Source of the DNA: Albidovulum sediminis
Lineage (GTDB): Bacteria; Pseudomonadota; Alphaproteobacteria; Rhodobacterales; Rhodobacteraceae
NCBI RefSeq assembly: GCF_025380365.1
Contig: NZ_JAOCQF010000002.1
Location: 514,846 to 578,845, forward strand
Reading direction: 5' to 3'
Length of the DNA: 64,000 nt
The translations under genes and the position numbers were made by a program. Under the pieces are notes generated by a model, which saw only the letters and a program-made list of their open reading frames with translations, did no database searches and had not been told where the DNA came from. Below are positions 46,884 to 55,374 of the stretch, one piece after another (position 1 is the stretch's first letter; each line of letters starts with the position of its first letter).

Positions 46884-48389
46884 TTAGTCGCCGATGGAGA
46901 ACAGCTCCTGCGTGTCCGCCATTTCCGGCGGCACGTAGTAGGTCAGGCGGATCGCCTCCCGGATCAGGAGTGGCGGCGCCATCTCCTTCGCCAGTTGGAC
47001 GATGCGGGCCTGAAGCTGGGTGACGACCTCGGGGTTCGCCTCGGCGATGTTGGTGCCTTCACCGGGGTCGGCCGACAGATCGAAAAGCTCGATCGAACCG
47101 GGCAGGGCCGCAACCCATACCAGTTTCATGTCGCCCTGGCGCACCGCGCCCGACAGCGGATCGATGTTGTAGACGATCTCCGTCCGCGGGGAAGCGGCCC
47201 CCTGGCTGAGCGTGGCCCACACGTCCATGCCGTCCAGCGGCTTTTCACCGTTCAGTTCGATTCCTGCAAGTCCGGCGATGGTGGGCAGCATGTCGACGAC
47301 ATGCATCATGCCGTTCACATTGCCCGGCTGGATCTTGCCCGGCCAGTTGGCGCAGGCGGCGACGCGGGTGCCGCCCTCATAGACCGTGCCCTTGCCGGCG
47401 CGGAAGGGTCCGTTGTCGGCGGGCATGTTGCCCTGCACCGGCGTGTCGCCCGAGAACATGCTGTCCCGGGTGCCGCCGTTGTCGCTGTGGAACACGATCA
47501 GGGTATTGTCGCGCATACCCTTTTCCTCCAGCGCCGCCACGACCTTGCCGACCTCGTCGTCGACAACAGCCATCATCGCTGCGAAGAGCCGGCGGTTCTC
47601 GTCCGGGATGTCGGCGAACCGGTCGATGTATTCCTGGGGCGCCTGCCACGGCGTGTGCGGCGCGGTGAAGGCGAGGTAGAGGAACAGCGGCGACGACGTG
47701 TCATGGTCGTTGATGACCCGCACCGCCTCGGCTCCGAACAGGGTGTTGTCGAAACCCTCTTCCTCGATCGGGGTGTTGTCGCGGTACCAGTCCGGAACGC
47801 CATGCGACGCATGTTCGAAATGGTCAATCTCGCCGACCGTCGCGCCATAGAAGGAATCGAACCCGCGCTGCGGCGGCAGGAACTCGACCTTGGCGTGGCC
47901 GATGTGCCATTTGCCGGACATCGCCGTCTTGTACCCGGCTTCCCTCAGGTATTCCGGAAGCAGCTTTTCATCGAGCGCCAGACCGTATTGGCCGGCCCCC
48001 GGGATAACCCCGATCTGGAGCCCGTAGCGCAGCGGATACCGGCCGGTCATCAGCGCGGCCCGCGTGGGCGTGCACATCGGCTGGGTGTAGAACTGTTCGA
48101 GCCGCGCGCCCTCAGCCGCCAGGGCGTCGAGGTTCGGCGTCTTGATGTCGGTCGCGCCGTTGAAGCCGACGTCGGCAAAACCCGCGTCATCGATGACGAT
48201 GTAGACGATGTTGGGTGCCGTTCCGTCGGCCGCCGCGGCGGGGTGGAACATGCCGTCCGCCAGAAAGCCTGCCGCGGCGCCCGCGCTCACGAAGCTTGCG
48301 CCTCCGATCAGGACCTGTCTGCGCGTGTGGCCTGACGCATCTTCCGGCAGAGGGACCCCCGTCTGGGGGCGAGAGTGAGCGTCGGTCAT
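46884..48389 (-). CDS. Tat-exported sulfatase (Cys type, arylsulfatase family)
   Basis: 501 residues from the ATG at 48389. Twin-arginine signal HTRRQVLIGGASFVSAGAAA with the Arg pair at 23-24. The sulfatase core has metal ligands VIDDAGFADVGFNG (Asp67, Asp68), the modified site CTPTRAALMTGRYP (Cys106 in C-x-P-x-R), GKWHIGH, APHTPW and FHSDNGG. It hydrolyses sulfate esters in the periplasm after Cys106 becomes formylglycine in the cytoplasm, where the neighbouring enzyme acts before Tat export. The natural substrate is unknown. Divergent from an AraC-type regulator. Confidence 0.95.
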   Translation of the reverse strand: MTDAHSRPQTGVPLPEDASGHTRRQVLIGGASFVSAGAAAGFLADGMFHPAAAADGTAPNIVYIVIDDAGFADVGFNGATDIKTPNLDALAAEGARLEQFYTQPMCTPTRAALMTGRYPLRYGLQIGVIPGAGQYGLALDEKLLPEYLREAGYKTAMSGKWHIGHAKVEFLPPQRGFDSFYGATVGEIDHFEHASHGVPDWYRDNTPIEEEGFDNTLFGAEAVRVINDHDTSSPLFLYLAFTAPHTPWQAPQEYIDRFADIPDENRRLFAAMMAVVDDEVGKVVAALEEKGMRDNTLIVFHSDNGGTRDSMFSGDTPVQGNMPADNGPFRAGKGTVYEGGTRVAACANWPGKIQPGNVNGMMHVVDMLPTIAGLAGIELNGEKPLDGMDVWATLSQGAASPRTEIVYNIDPLSGAVRQGDMKLVWVAALPGSIELFDLSADPGEGTNIAEANPEVVTQLQARIVQLAKEMAPPLLIREAIRLTYYVPPEMADTQELFSIGD

Positions 48390-48526
48390 CTGAGAGTCTC
48401 CGTTTCGTGCAAATCCTGGGGCTAAGCCCCCATTCAAATGAAATAGGCCCAAGTGTCAAAAATGGCTATGCAGTTTCTATCATAATCTGAGATAATGACC
48501 TGAATTCGGCATGTGGGAATCGGCGA

Positions 48527-49471
48527 ATGGACCGTGCTTCCTTCCTGGTTAGTCGGAGCTTCGCGGATGCGGAGGAGATGTCGCATGCGCTTCGCCATGT
48601 GAACGTCAGCGCCATTCAGATCGGAAAGGGCGCGTTCAAATCTCATCTCACGCAGATCGGCCTGCGGGATTGGAGCTTTCAGTATATCCGGTTTATTGCC
48701 GGAGAGGCGAGTTGCGAGGGCAATTCTTCGGCGGATCGCCATTCGATCATGGTGCCGATCGCGATCAAGGCGGGGTGCCGGTTGCTCGGGCAGAAACTGA
48801 CGCCGGCGCACATCGGCCTTTACGCCCCCGGCTCCGAGCATGCGGACAAGTCGTCAGCCGGACTGGCGGAATGCGTGCTGACGCTGCCCGAGGGTTTCCT
48901 GGCCCGCGCGGACCGGATGGGCGTGCGCATCGACCTGCCGAAGGCCGGGTCCGTGGTTCGCGACATCCCTGCCGAGCCTCTGGCGCGCCTGCGGTCCATA
49001 CTGACCGAGCTTTCTGATAGTATTAATTATTTACAAATAGATAAATGCGATTTGACGGCCCTGACCGACCAGCTTGACGAGGCGCTTCATGCCGCGCTGA
49101 CGCATCGTGGCGCTACCCCGTCGGCGGGAAGGCCGATGATTCCGAGGCCCGGCGTTCTGCGCAGGTTGCGCGATATCGTCGGCGACAACGACCATGACTC
49201 CCTCGACATCGCGGAGATCGCGGAGACGCTTGGCGTCAGCTATCCGACCTTGAACCGCATCTTCCTCGAATGGTTCGGCGTTGCGCCGAAGCGCTATTTC
49301 TATCTCAAGCGCATGCACAAGGTCAGATCGGCGCTGCGCAAAGGCGACTATCCGAGCGTGAGCGCCGCGGCGGTCGGCCTTGGGTTTATCGAGCTTGGAA
49401 GATTCTCGGTCGGATATCGCGCGCTTTTTGGCGAATCTCCTGCGGAAACCCGGGCAAGATCGCGGAATTGA
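48527..49471 (+). CDS. AraC family regulator (EutR-like)
   Basis: 314 residues. The N-terminal sensor region includes VNVSAIQIGKGAFKSHLTQI and PAHIGLYAPGSEH. The C-terminal HTH is LDIAEIAETLGVSYPTLNRI, then AAAVGLGFIELGRFSVGYRA. Divergent from the sulfatase gene, so likely its regulator. Codon use is uneven: around 49015-49055 there is a run of AT-rich codons (SINYLQIDKCDL) quite unlike the surroundings, and the flanking spacers are AT-rich, pointing to acquisition. Confidence 0.92.
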   Translation: MDRASFLVSRSFADAEEMSHALRHVNVSAIQIGKGAFKSHLTQIGLRDWSFQYIRFIAGEASCEGNSSADRHSIMVPIAIKAGCRLLGQKLTPAHIGLYAPGSEHADKSSAGLAECVLTLPEGFLARADRMGVRIDLPKAGSVVRDIPAEPLARLRSILTELSDSINYLQIDKCDLTALTDQLDEALHAALTHRGATPSAGRPMIPRPGVLRRLRDIVGDNDHDSLDIAEIAETLGVSYPTLNRIFLEWFGVAPKRYFYLKRMHKVRSALRKGDYPSVSAAAVGLGFIELGRFSVGYRALFGESPAETRARSRN

Positions 49472-49567
49472 TTACATATTAATAATGTTATTATGAAATC
49501 AATTAAAGCACAAATCAACCGATCAAATAATCGAAGAAAGAATTGTATTCCGGACGGAAGGCTGATT

Positions 49568-50680
49568 TCAGAATCTCTGCCCGACGCTGACGTAAAGAAG
49601 GCTTTCCCCCCGCTCATTCGCGGCAAGGTCGATGGCATAATCGAGCGGGAATGTTTTCGACAACCGATAGCGAATGCCGATCCCCGCAGCTGTCCGGTAG
49701 GACCCCGCCGCCGCCGCGCCGAGGTCCGGGCCGACCGCGCCGGCACCGGCAAAGACGACATATCCCAACCGCTTGTAAAGCTGCCCGCGATACTCCGCCT
49801 GGAACGACAGAAGGGCGTCGTCGATGAACTCGGTCGAGGAATAGCCGCGGAAGGAATCGGTCGCGCCCAGGGAGCAGGCATCGAAGAAGGGCGCGTCCGA
49901 GGTGGCCGAACACGCCGTGACGCGCCCGGCAAGGACGCCGTCGCCCAGGAGGGTCCGGTAGCCCGCGGCCTTGACCACGGCCTTCCAGTAATCCCGGTCG
50001 CCGGCGTTGAGGAATGTCCCGTAGGTCACCTCGCCCGAGACAAGCGCGCCGGTGGTCGGATACATGCTGTCGTCCCGGCTGTCCCAGGTCAGGAACAGCT
50101 TGCCCTTGGCAAGCTCCAGGTCCGCGTCGAGCGCGAGATCCGGGGGCAGCACGCCAAGGCGCGGCGACAGGACCGTGTTGGCATAGGACAGCCCGGCTCC
50201 GGCCGTGAGGTTGTCGCGGAAACCGTAGCCGAACTCGACTTCGACCGCGGAGACCGACTGGGTGATCGGCACCGGGGTGCCGGCGGCGTAGAGGTCGTAG
50301 TTCAGATCGGCATCGGCGCCGCGGACGGAGAAGTTCAGCTGGTCCGAGCGCAGCTTGGTGCCCAGGCCGAAGCCGTAGCCCCGGCTGTCGTTGCTGGTCT
50401 TGAACGCGCCAAGACCGACGAACGACGTGCCGGAGCCGGGATCGGCCTTGAACAGATAAGCCCCGCCCAGGGCAAGCCCGCTGCCCAGCGACGGGTTCTC
50501 GAACGGGATTGGGGCCAGCACGAAGGACCCGTTGCGCAGGCCGACCGTCTCGGCGGTGCCGAGATCGACCGGCCCGGTCGGCTCCGAAGGTTCGACCGGC
50601 TGTGCGCCGGCCTGCGCGAAGACAAGCGCGGCCAGGACCGCGAGGGCCCCGAGACGCAGGCCTTGTCCGGGCGCGCCCAT
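49568..50680 (-). CDS. Surface antigen (D15/BamA)-like outer-membrane beta-barrel without POTRA
   Basis: 370 residues from the ATG at 50680: Sec signal LRLGALAVLAALVFAQAGAQ, then about 20 residues and straight into a 12-16-strand barrel. FENPSLGSGLALGGAYLF, TWDSRDDSMYPTTG and DSFRGYSSTEF correspond to D15-type barrel motifs; the protein ends in VGQRF, a C-terminal Phe as in BAM substrates. POTRA domains are missing, so it is not an assembly factor like BamA/TamA but probably a pore or enzyme-linked barrel. Two bp after the next barrel gene, so one transcript. Confidence 0.85.
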   Translation of the reverse strand: MGAPGQGLRLGALAVLAALVFAQAGAQPVEPSEPTGPVDLGTAETVGLRNGSFVLAPIPFENPSLGSGLALGGAYLFKADPGSGTSFVGLGAFKTSNDSRGYGFGLGTKLRSDQLNFSVRGADADLNYDLYAAGTPVPITQSVSAVEVEFGYGFRDNLTAGAGLSYANTVLSPRLGVLPPDLALDADLELAKGKLFLTWDSRDDSMYPTTGALVSGEVTYGTFLNAGDRDYWKAVVKAAGYRTLLGDGVLAGRVTACSATSDAPFFDACSLGATDSFRGYSSTEFIDDALLSFQAEYRGQLYKRLGYVVFAGAGAVGPDLGAAAAGSYRTAAGIGIRYRLSKTFPLDYAIDLAANERGESLLYVSVGQRF

Positions 50681-50682
50681 CT

Positions 50683-51495
50683 TCAGAACCCGAAGCTGAC
50701 ACCCATCAGGGCGCCCTGCTGCTCGACATCGTAAAGGAAGTCGCCGTCGCTGCGGTCGACGCTCAGGTAGCGGTAGCCGCCGATCAGTTCGGTCCGGTCG
50801 CTGATCCGGTAACCGATGCCGGCGAAGATGTCGGAGGTGAAGTCGGACCCGCCGCCGCCGGCGAAGGCCCAGCCGGAGAAATAGGTCCGGTCGCTCAGGT
50901 CGGTCTTCCAGTTCACGCCGGCGATCGCATCGACCCAACTGTTGGAGACAGAGGCCGAAGCGGCGGGCAACGTCCCGGCGCTGAGGTTCAGATCGACGTT
51001 CACATCCCAGTAGCGAAGGCCGGCGCCGACGCGGACCTCGCTCGAGGCGCTTTTCGACACGACGTAATCGCCGCCAAGGGTGACGACGACGTTCCGGATA
51101 TCGGCGCTGGTGCCCCCGAACAGTCCGCCGGGCGTCTCGCCGCCAGCGCCGAGGTTGACGTACATGACATCGCCGAAGATGCCGTAGTTGTCCTTGCGGG
51201 CGCTGAACACCCCCATCAGACCGAAGTCGAGATTCTCGAGGATGTCGCTGAAGGAGGAGTCGACCTCGGCGTCAGGCAGGCCGGCGATGGTCGAGACGGT
51301 GCCCGACAGACCTGATCCCCAGAGATAGGGCGTGAAGCGCATCTCCCACCCCGACGCCGTGTCCTGCGCCGCGGCCCCATGGGCCGTCAGAAGCCCGAGC
51401 ACCAGAGCCGCCCGGCCAAGGCCGCTGCGCGATGGCTTTGCCAGCCGGAGCCACGCCGTCGCGATGCTGTCGTGCTGGCGGTTCGTCTTTTGCAT
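50683..51495 (-). CDS. Outer-membrane beta-barrel protein
   Basis: 270 residues with a long Sec signal (GRAALVLGLLTAHGAAAQ). Alternating pattern of a small barrel: WEMRFTPYLWGSGLSGTVST, FGDVMYVNLGAGG, VRVGAGLRYWDVNVDLNL, TELIGGYRYLSVD, ending in GVSFGF. Proteins starting like this are often annotated as porin-like outer-membrane proteins near sulfatases or D15 barrels. It is first in a two-gene unit with the D15-like barrel; together they could let substrate or product across the outer membrane. Confidence 0.85.
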   Translation of the reverse strand: MQKTNRQHDSIATAWLRLAKPSRSGLGRAALVLGLLTAHGAAAQDTASGWEMRFTPYLWGSGLSGTVSTIAGLPDAEVDSSFSDILENLDFGLMGVFSARKDNYGIFGDVMYVNLGAGGETPGGLFGGTSADIRNVVVTLGGDYVVSKSASSEVRVGAGLRYWDVNVDLNLSAGTLPAASASVSNSWVDAIAGVNWKTDLSDRTYFSGWAFAGGGGSDFTSDIFAGIGYRISDRTELIGGYRYLSVDRSDGDFLYDVEQQGALMGVSFGF

Positions 51496-52088
51496 GTCTC
51501 ATTCCCCTTCCGATACGTCTTGTCCCGCCGGGCCTGGCGGAACACGGGGCCCCGTCCGGCCCGATAATTCTTTCCGGCGCCCTGGTGCGCCGGGCGATGC
51601 CGCAGCCGGTTTTGGCCGGCGTGATGCGATGCGCGGGCGCCCGGACGCATCCCGGCCCGCCGATGCGCGGCCCGTGCGCAGGGCTGTCGCCCCTGCCGCC
51701 CGTGAACGCGTCCGAACCGCTTCCGACTTCGTGAAAGGCGCTCTCCCCAGCAACCTGAACTCGCAAGGCCGTGATACGCGCGGATCAGCGGGGGCATTGG
51801 CCATTTTCGGACAGTTGCGCGTGGTTTTCCGGACGCTACGGGCCTGCGCGCGCGCGTACGAGCGCCGGATGGGCGAAGGATCGTCCTTCGGGTGCGCGGT
51901 GCAGGGGTGGCCGCGGCGCTTCGTCCTGAAATGGCCTGCCCCCGCCCGTCGGCGCGAACGGGCTTTGACTCTTGCCCGACCGGGCGCTAGGGCGAAGGCT
52001 CGACCGGTGCAACGCGGCGCGGCAAGATGCCCGCAACGTCAGGGCCGGGCGACCGGCATGACCCCAGGGACCCAGATCAGGCAGACGG
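51496..52088. other. 593-bp divergent spacer between barrel and helicase genes
   Basis: No supported gene. It must carry the minus-strand promoter of the barrel unit and the helicase promoter. A possible plus-strand promoter is TTGACT at 51965-51970, 17 bp, TAGGGC at 51988-51993, which would leave a ~90-nt leader before the helicase gene. It marks the right end of the island-like region. Confidence 0.4.
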
Positions 52089-54125
52089 ATGACCCAGACA
52101 GAGATCGCCGCGCCTCTGGCCGCAGCGTTGAACGACCGAGGGTATGCGACCCTCACCTCCGTGCAGACGGCCGTGCTGGCCCCCGGTGCGCGGGGACGCG
52201 ACCTTCTGGTCTCCGCGCAGACCGGATCGGGCAAGACGGTCGCGTTCGGCATCGCCGTGGCGCCCGACCTGCTGGGGCCGGGGGATGTGCTTCCCCGGAG
52301 CGACGCCCCTCTGGCCCTCGTCATCGCGCCGACGCGCGAACTGGCGCTGCAGGTCGCCGCGGAACTCGGCTGGCTCTACGCGGCCGCCGGTGCCCGGATC
52401 GCAAGCTGCGTCGGCGGCATGGACTACCGCAGCGAACGGCGTTCGCTGGCGCAGGGGGCGCATATCGTCGTCGGTACGCCCGGGCGCCTGCGCGATCACA
52501 TCGAGCGCGGCAGCCTTGACCTGGCGCACCTGCGCGTCGCCGTGCTGGACGAGGCGGACGAGATGCTGGATCTCGGCTTCCGCGAGGATCTGGAGTTCAT
52601 CCTGGGCACGGCGCCGGAAGGCCGCCGCACCCTGATGTTCTCGGCCACCGTGCCCGCCGCCATCGAGAAGCTGGCGCGGGATTTCCAGCGCGATGCCCTG
52701 CGCGTCGCCGCCATGGGCGAGGCGCGCCAGCACGGCGACATCGCCTATCGGGCGTTGTCCGTGACCGCACGGGATCGCGAGAACGCGATCTTCAACCTCT
52801 TGCGGTTCTACGAGGCGCGGACGGCCATCGTCTTCTGCAAGACGCGGGCCAACGTGAACCACCTTCTGGCCCGTATGGGCAACCGCGGCTTCCGCGTCGT
52901 GGCGCTGTCGGGCGAGTTGTCGCAGCAGGAGCGCACCCACGCCCTGCAAGCCCTGCGCGACGGGCGTGCGCGGGTCTGCATCGCGACCGACGTCGCGGCG
53001 CGCGGCATCGACCTGCCGGGGCTGGAACTTGTCATCCACGCCGATCTGCCGACCAACCCGGACACGCTCCTGCACCGGTCGGGCCGGACCGGCCGTGCCG
53101 GCGCCAAGGGCGTTTCGGCGCTGATCGTCACGCCTGCGGACTACAAGAAGGCGCAGCGCCTGTTGCAGGGCGCGAAGGTGACCGCCGACTGGGGCAAGGC
53201 GCCGTCGGCTGACGATGTCCGGGCGCGCGACGACCTCCGCATGCTGGATCATCCGGCGCTGGGTGCGACGCTGGAGGACATGACCATCGCCCGCGATCTG
53301 CTGGCCCGGGTCGGCGCCGAACAGGTCGCCGCCGCCTTCGTCCAGTTGTGGCGCGAAGGCCGCCCGCCGCCCGAGGAACTGACCGAAACCGCCCCGCCCT
53401 CGGATGCGGCGCCGCGCGCCCCGCGCGAATTCGGGGCTTCGGTCTGGTTCGCGCTGTCGGTCGGGCATGCCGGCCGGGCAGAGGCGCGCTGGCTGCTGCC
53501 GAAGATCTGCGACGCGGGCGGGATCACCCGCGACGACATCGGCGCGATCCGCGTGCGCGAGCGGGAGACCTTCGTTCAGATCGCGACCGCGGCCGCGCCC
53601 CGCTTCGGCGAAACGACCGAGATCGAACCGGGGCTGGTGATGAACCGTCTTCAGGGGGAACCGACCGCGGAGCGCGGCTTCGCGGACCGCGCGGGGCAGA
53701 AGCCCGCGCGCCCGGGCCGGGATTTTTCCGCGAAGGCACGGCCCGCAACCGCCCCAAGGCCCGCGCCCGCCGCAAGGCCCGCGCCCGCCGCAAGGCCCGC
53801 GCCCGCCGCAAGGCCAGTGACGGACGACCGGCCTCCGCAGGCCGCGCCGCAGCAAGCACCCACCCCTGCCGCGCCCGAGGCGCCATCGGGCGGAAAGCAG
53901 CGCGTCAAACCCCGCTGGAGCGCCGAGCAGAAGGCATCGCGGCCAGTCAAGGCCGGCCCGGCGCCCGAAGCCGGCGACAGTCCCGCAAGGCCCGGACCCA
54001 AGACCGGACCCAAGACCGGGGGCAAGCCCGCGGGTGCCGGGGGCAAGCCCAAGGGCAAATACGCGCAGGCGCGCCGCCCGAAACCCGGCGAGGCACCTCC
54101 GCGTCGACCCAAGGGCAAGCGGTAA
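52089..54125 (+). CDS. DEAD-box RNA helicase, DbpA/CsdA-like
   Basis: 678 residues. Helicase core: Q-motif region GYATLTSVQTAVLAPG, SAQTGSGKTVAFGIA, APTRELALQ, LDEADEMLDLGF, FSATVPA, ATDVAARGIDLPG and HRSGRTGRAG. It is followed by a DbpA-type RNA-binding domain (RAEARWLLPKICDAGGITRD) and a 140-residue disordered tail rich in Pro, Ala, Lys, Arg, encoded partly by an 18-bp DNA repeat. It remodels RNA, probably in ribosome assembly or cold adaptation. RBS is not strong; 5' leader of about 90 nt is possible. Confidence 0.95.
   Translation: MTQTEIAAPLAAALNDRGYATLTSVQTAVLAPGARGRDLLVSAQTGSGKTVAFGIAVAPDLLGPGDVLPRSDAPLALVIAPTRELALQVAAELGWLYAAAGARIASCVGGMDYRSERRSLAQGAHIVVGTPGRLRDHIERGSLDLAHLRVAVLDEADEMLDLGFREDLEFILGTAPEGRRTLMFSATVPAAIEKLARDFQRDALRVAAMGEARQHGDIAYRALSVTARDRENAIFNLLRFYEARTAIVFCKTRANVNHLLARMGNRGFRVVALSGELSQQERTHALQALRDGRARVCIATDVAARGIDLPGLELVIHADLPTNPDTLLHRSGRTGRAGAKGVSALIVTPADYKKAQRLLQGAKVTADWGKAPSADDVRARDDLRMLDHPALGATLEDMTIARDLLARVGAEQVAAAFVQLWREGRPPPEELTETAPPSDAAPRAPREFGASVWFALSVGHAGRAEARWLLPKICDAGGITRDDIGAIRVRERETFVQIATAAAPRFGETTEIEPGLVMNRLQGEPTAERGFADRAGQKPARPGRDFSAKARPATAPRPAPAARPAPAARPAPAARPVTDDRPPQAAPQQAPTPAAPEAPSGGKQRVKPRWSAEQKASRPVKAGPAPEAGDSPARPGPKTGPKTGGKPAGAGGKPKGKYAQARRPKPGEAPPRRPKGKR
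53761..53814 (+). repeat. Three perfect 18-bp tandem units in the helicase tail
   Basis: CCGCGCCCGCCGCAAGGC three times without mismatch, encoding repeats of PAPAAR. Expected to vary in copy number between strains. Confidence 0.9.
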
Positions 54126-54229
54126 TTCCCCGCCGCGCCGGTTCCCCCGTTTCCTGCGCAACCCCTCTTGACTGGCGTGGTCGCAAGTATACGCTTGACC
54201 CACAGCTGGTGAGAAGCCGAGTGGCAAGC

Positions 54230-54278
54230 AGGCCCTGACTGCCGACCCCATGGTCGGCCGCAGGGCCTTTGGCGTTTT
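54230..54278 (+). terminator. Terminator-like leader hairpin upstream of amiC (candidate AmiR antitermination site)
   Basis: AGGCCCTG (54230-54237) pairs with CAGGGCCT (54261-54268), enclosing a second stem GCCGACC (54241-54247) / GGTCGGC (54252-54258) with loop CCAT. TTTGGCGTTTT follows. Upstream, 54180-54229 can fold into smaller hairpins (ACC...GGT and GCC...GGC inside GCTTG/CAAGC). The only ATG ahead of the amiC body sits in the loop, so this is best read as leader, not gene. Confidence 0.6.
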
Positions 54279-54288
54279 GGGGGATGCC

Positions 54289-55374
54289 TTGGGCAAGGAC
54301 AAGCGGCCGATAGAGGTGGGGTTGCTCTACTCCCGTTCGGGGGGCTATTCGCTCTTTTCCGAGGCGTGCCGTTCCGGCGCCCTGGCCGCGATGGCGCGCA
54401 TCAACGCCGATCCTGCCTACGACATGTGCCTGCTGCCGATCGAGCGCGACCCCGGTGGGGACGTCGACCTCTATGGCCCGCTGTGCGAGGATCTGCTGCG
54501 CAACACGCGCGCGCGCCATATCGTCGGCTGCGTCACCTCGTGGAGCCGGAAGGAGGTCATCCCGGTGCTGGAAAAGCACGGCGGGACGCTTTGGTACGCG
54601 CTGCCCTACGAGGGGTTCGAGGCCTCCGATCATGTCGTCTACACCCATGCCTGCCCCAATCAGCACCTCCTGCCGCTCCTGGACTGGGCGTTGCCCGCGC
54701 ACGGGGCCCGGGCCTACCTGACCGGATCGAACTACATCTGGGGATGGGAGATGAACCGCCTCGCGCGGGAGCGGATCACCGCAGCCGGCGGCGAGGTGCT
54801 GGGCGAACGCTGCCTTCCGCTCGGCTCCCGCGAGGTTGGGCGCATTCTCGAGGAAGTGCGCGCCACCCGCCCCGCCTTCATCCTGAACAACCTGGTCGGC
54901 CCGTCGTCCTACGAATTTCTGGCGCGGATGCACCGGCTGGCGTCCGAGGACGCCGATTTCTCGCCCGCGCGGTGTCCGATCCTGTCGTGCAACCTGACCG
55001 AGGCGGAACTGCCCGCGCTGGGTGCGGCCGCCGAAGGTCTGGTCTCCGCCGGGCCCTATTTCCGCACCGGCGGGGCAGGCGGCTTCGGGTCGTCGCTCGA
55101 GGCGGCGGCGCACGCCGCGGTCCTCGAACTTGCCCGGCTTCTCAACGGCCGGCCGGATGCCGAAACCGCAAGCCTCCCCGCGCTGCTGGAGAATGCACAA
55201 GGGCCGGCGATGATCGACCGCGCCACCCACCACACCTCGCTGCCGGTGGTGATCGCGCGGGTTCAGGACGGGATCTTCCGCACGGTGAAGGCGCTGCCCG
55301 CCGTGCCCGGCGACCCCTACCTTGCGCGCGCCCGCACCCCGGCGGCCGCCCCGATCCTCAGGGTGGTGTCATGA
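54289..55374 (+). CDS. amiC: AmiC-type amide-sensing periplasmic-fold protein (urea/amide receptor family)
   Basis: Cytoplasmic amide sensor that in Pseudomonas holds AmiR inactive until an amide binds. 361 residues from the TTG at 54289 (GGGGGA 4 nt before), giving KDKRPIEVGLLYSRSGGYSL, the usual AmiC N-terminus with no signal peptide. An ATG at 54250 would add 13 residues but lies in the loop of a strong hairpin. Family features: SRKEVIPVLEKHGGTLWYAL, YLTGSNYIWGWEMNRLAR, FFYxxYF-like GPYFRTGGAGGFGSSL. Overlaps amiR by 4 bp (ATGA). First gene of a seven-gene amide operon. Confidence 0.9.
   Translation: MGKDKRPIEVGLLYSRSGGYSLFSEACRSGALAAMARINADPAYDMCLLPIERDPGGDVDLYGPLCEDLLRNTRARHIVGCVTSWSRKEVIPVLEKHGGTLWYALPYEGFEASDHVVYTHACPNQHLLPLLDWALPAHGARAYLTGSNYIWGWEMNRLARERITAAGGEVLGERCLPLGSREVGRILEEVRATRPAFILNNLVGPSSYEFLARMHRLASEDADFSPARCPILSCNLTEAELPALGAAAEGLVSAGPYFRTGGAGGFGSSLEAAAHAAVLELARLLNGRPDAETASLPALLENAQGPAMIDRATHHTSLPVVIARVQDGIFRTVKALPAVPGDPYLARARTPAAAPILRVVS

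Noticed and set aside
48353-48372. Repeat of the tRNA-Thr 3' end (CCGTCTGGGGGC) as an attachment site
   Set aside because: Only 12 bases match, it is self-complementary and lies in the sulfatase coding region; likely chance.
54250-54288. ATG at 54250 as the amiC start
   Set aside because: It sits in the loop of a strong hairpin and the family N-terminus fits the TTG at 54289 better; kept as an alternative.
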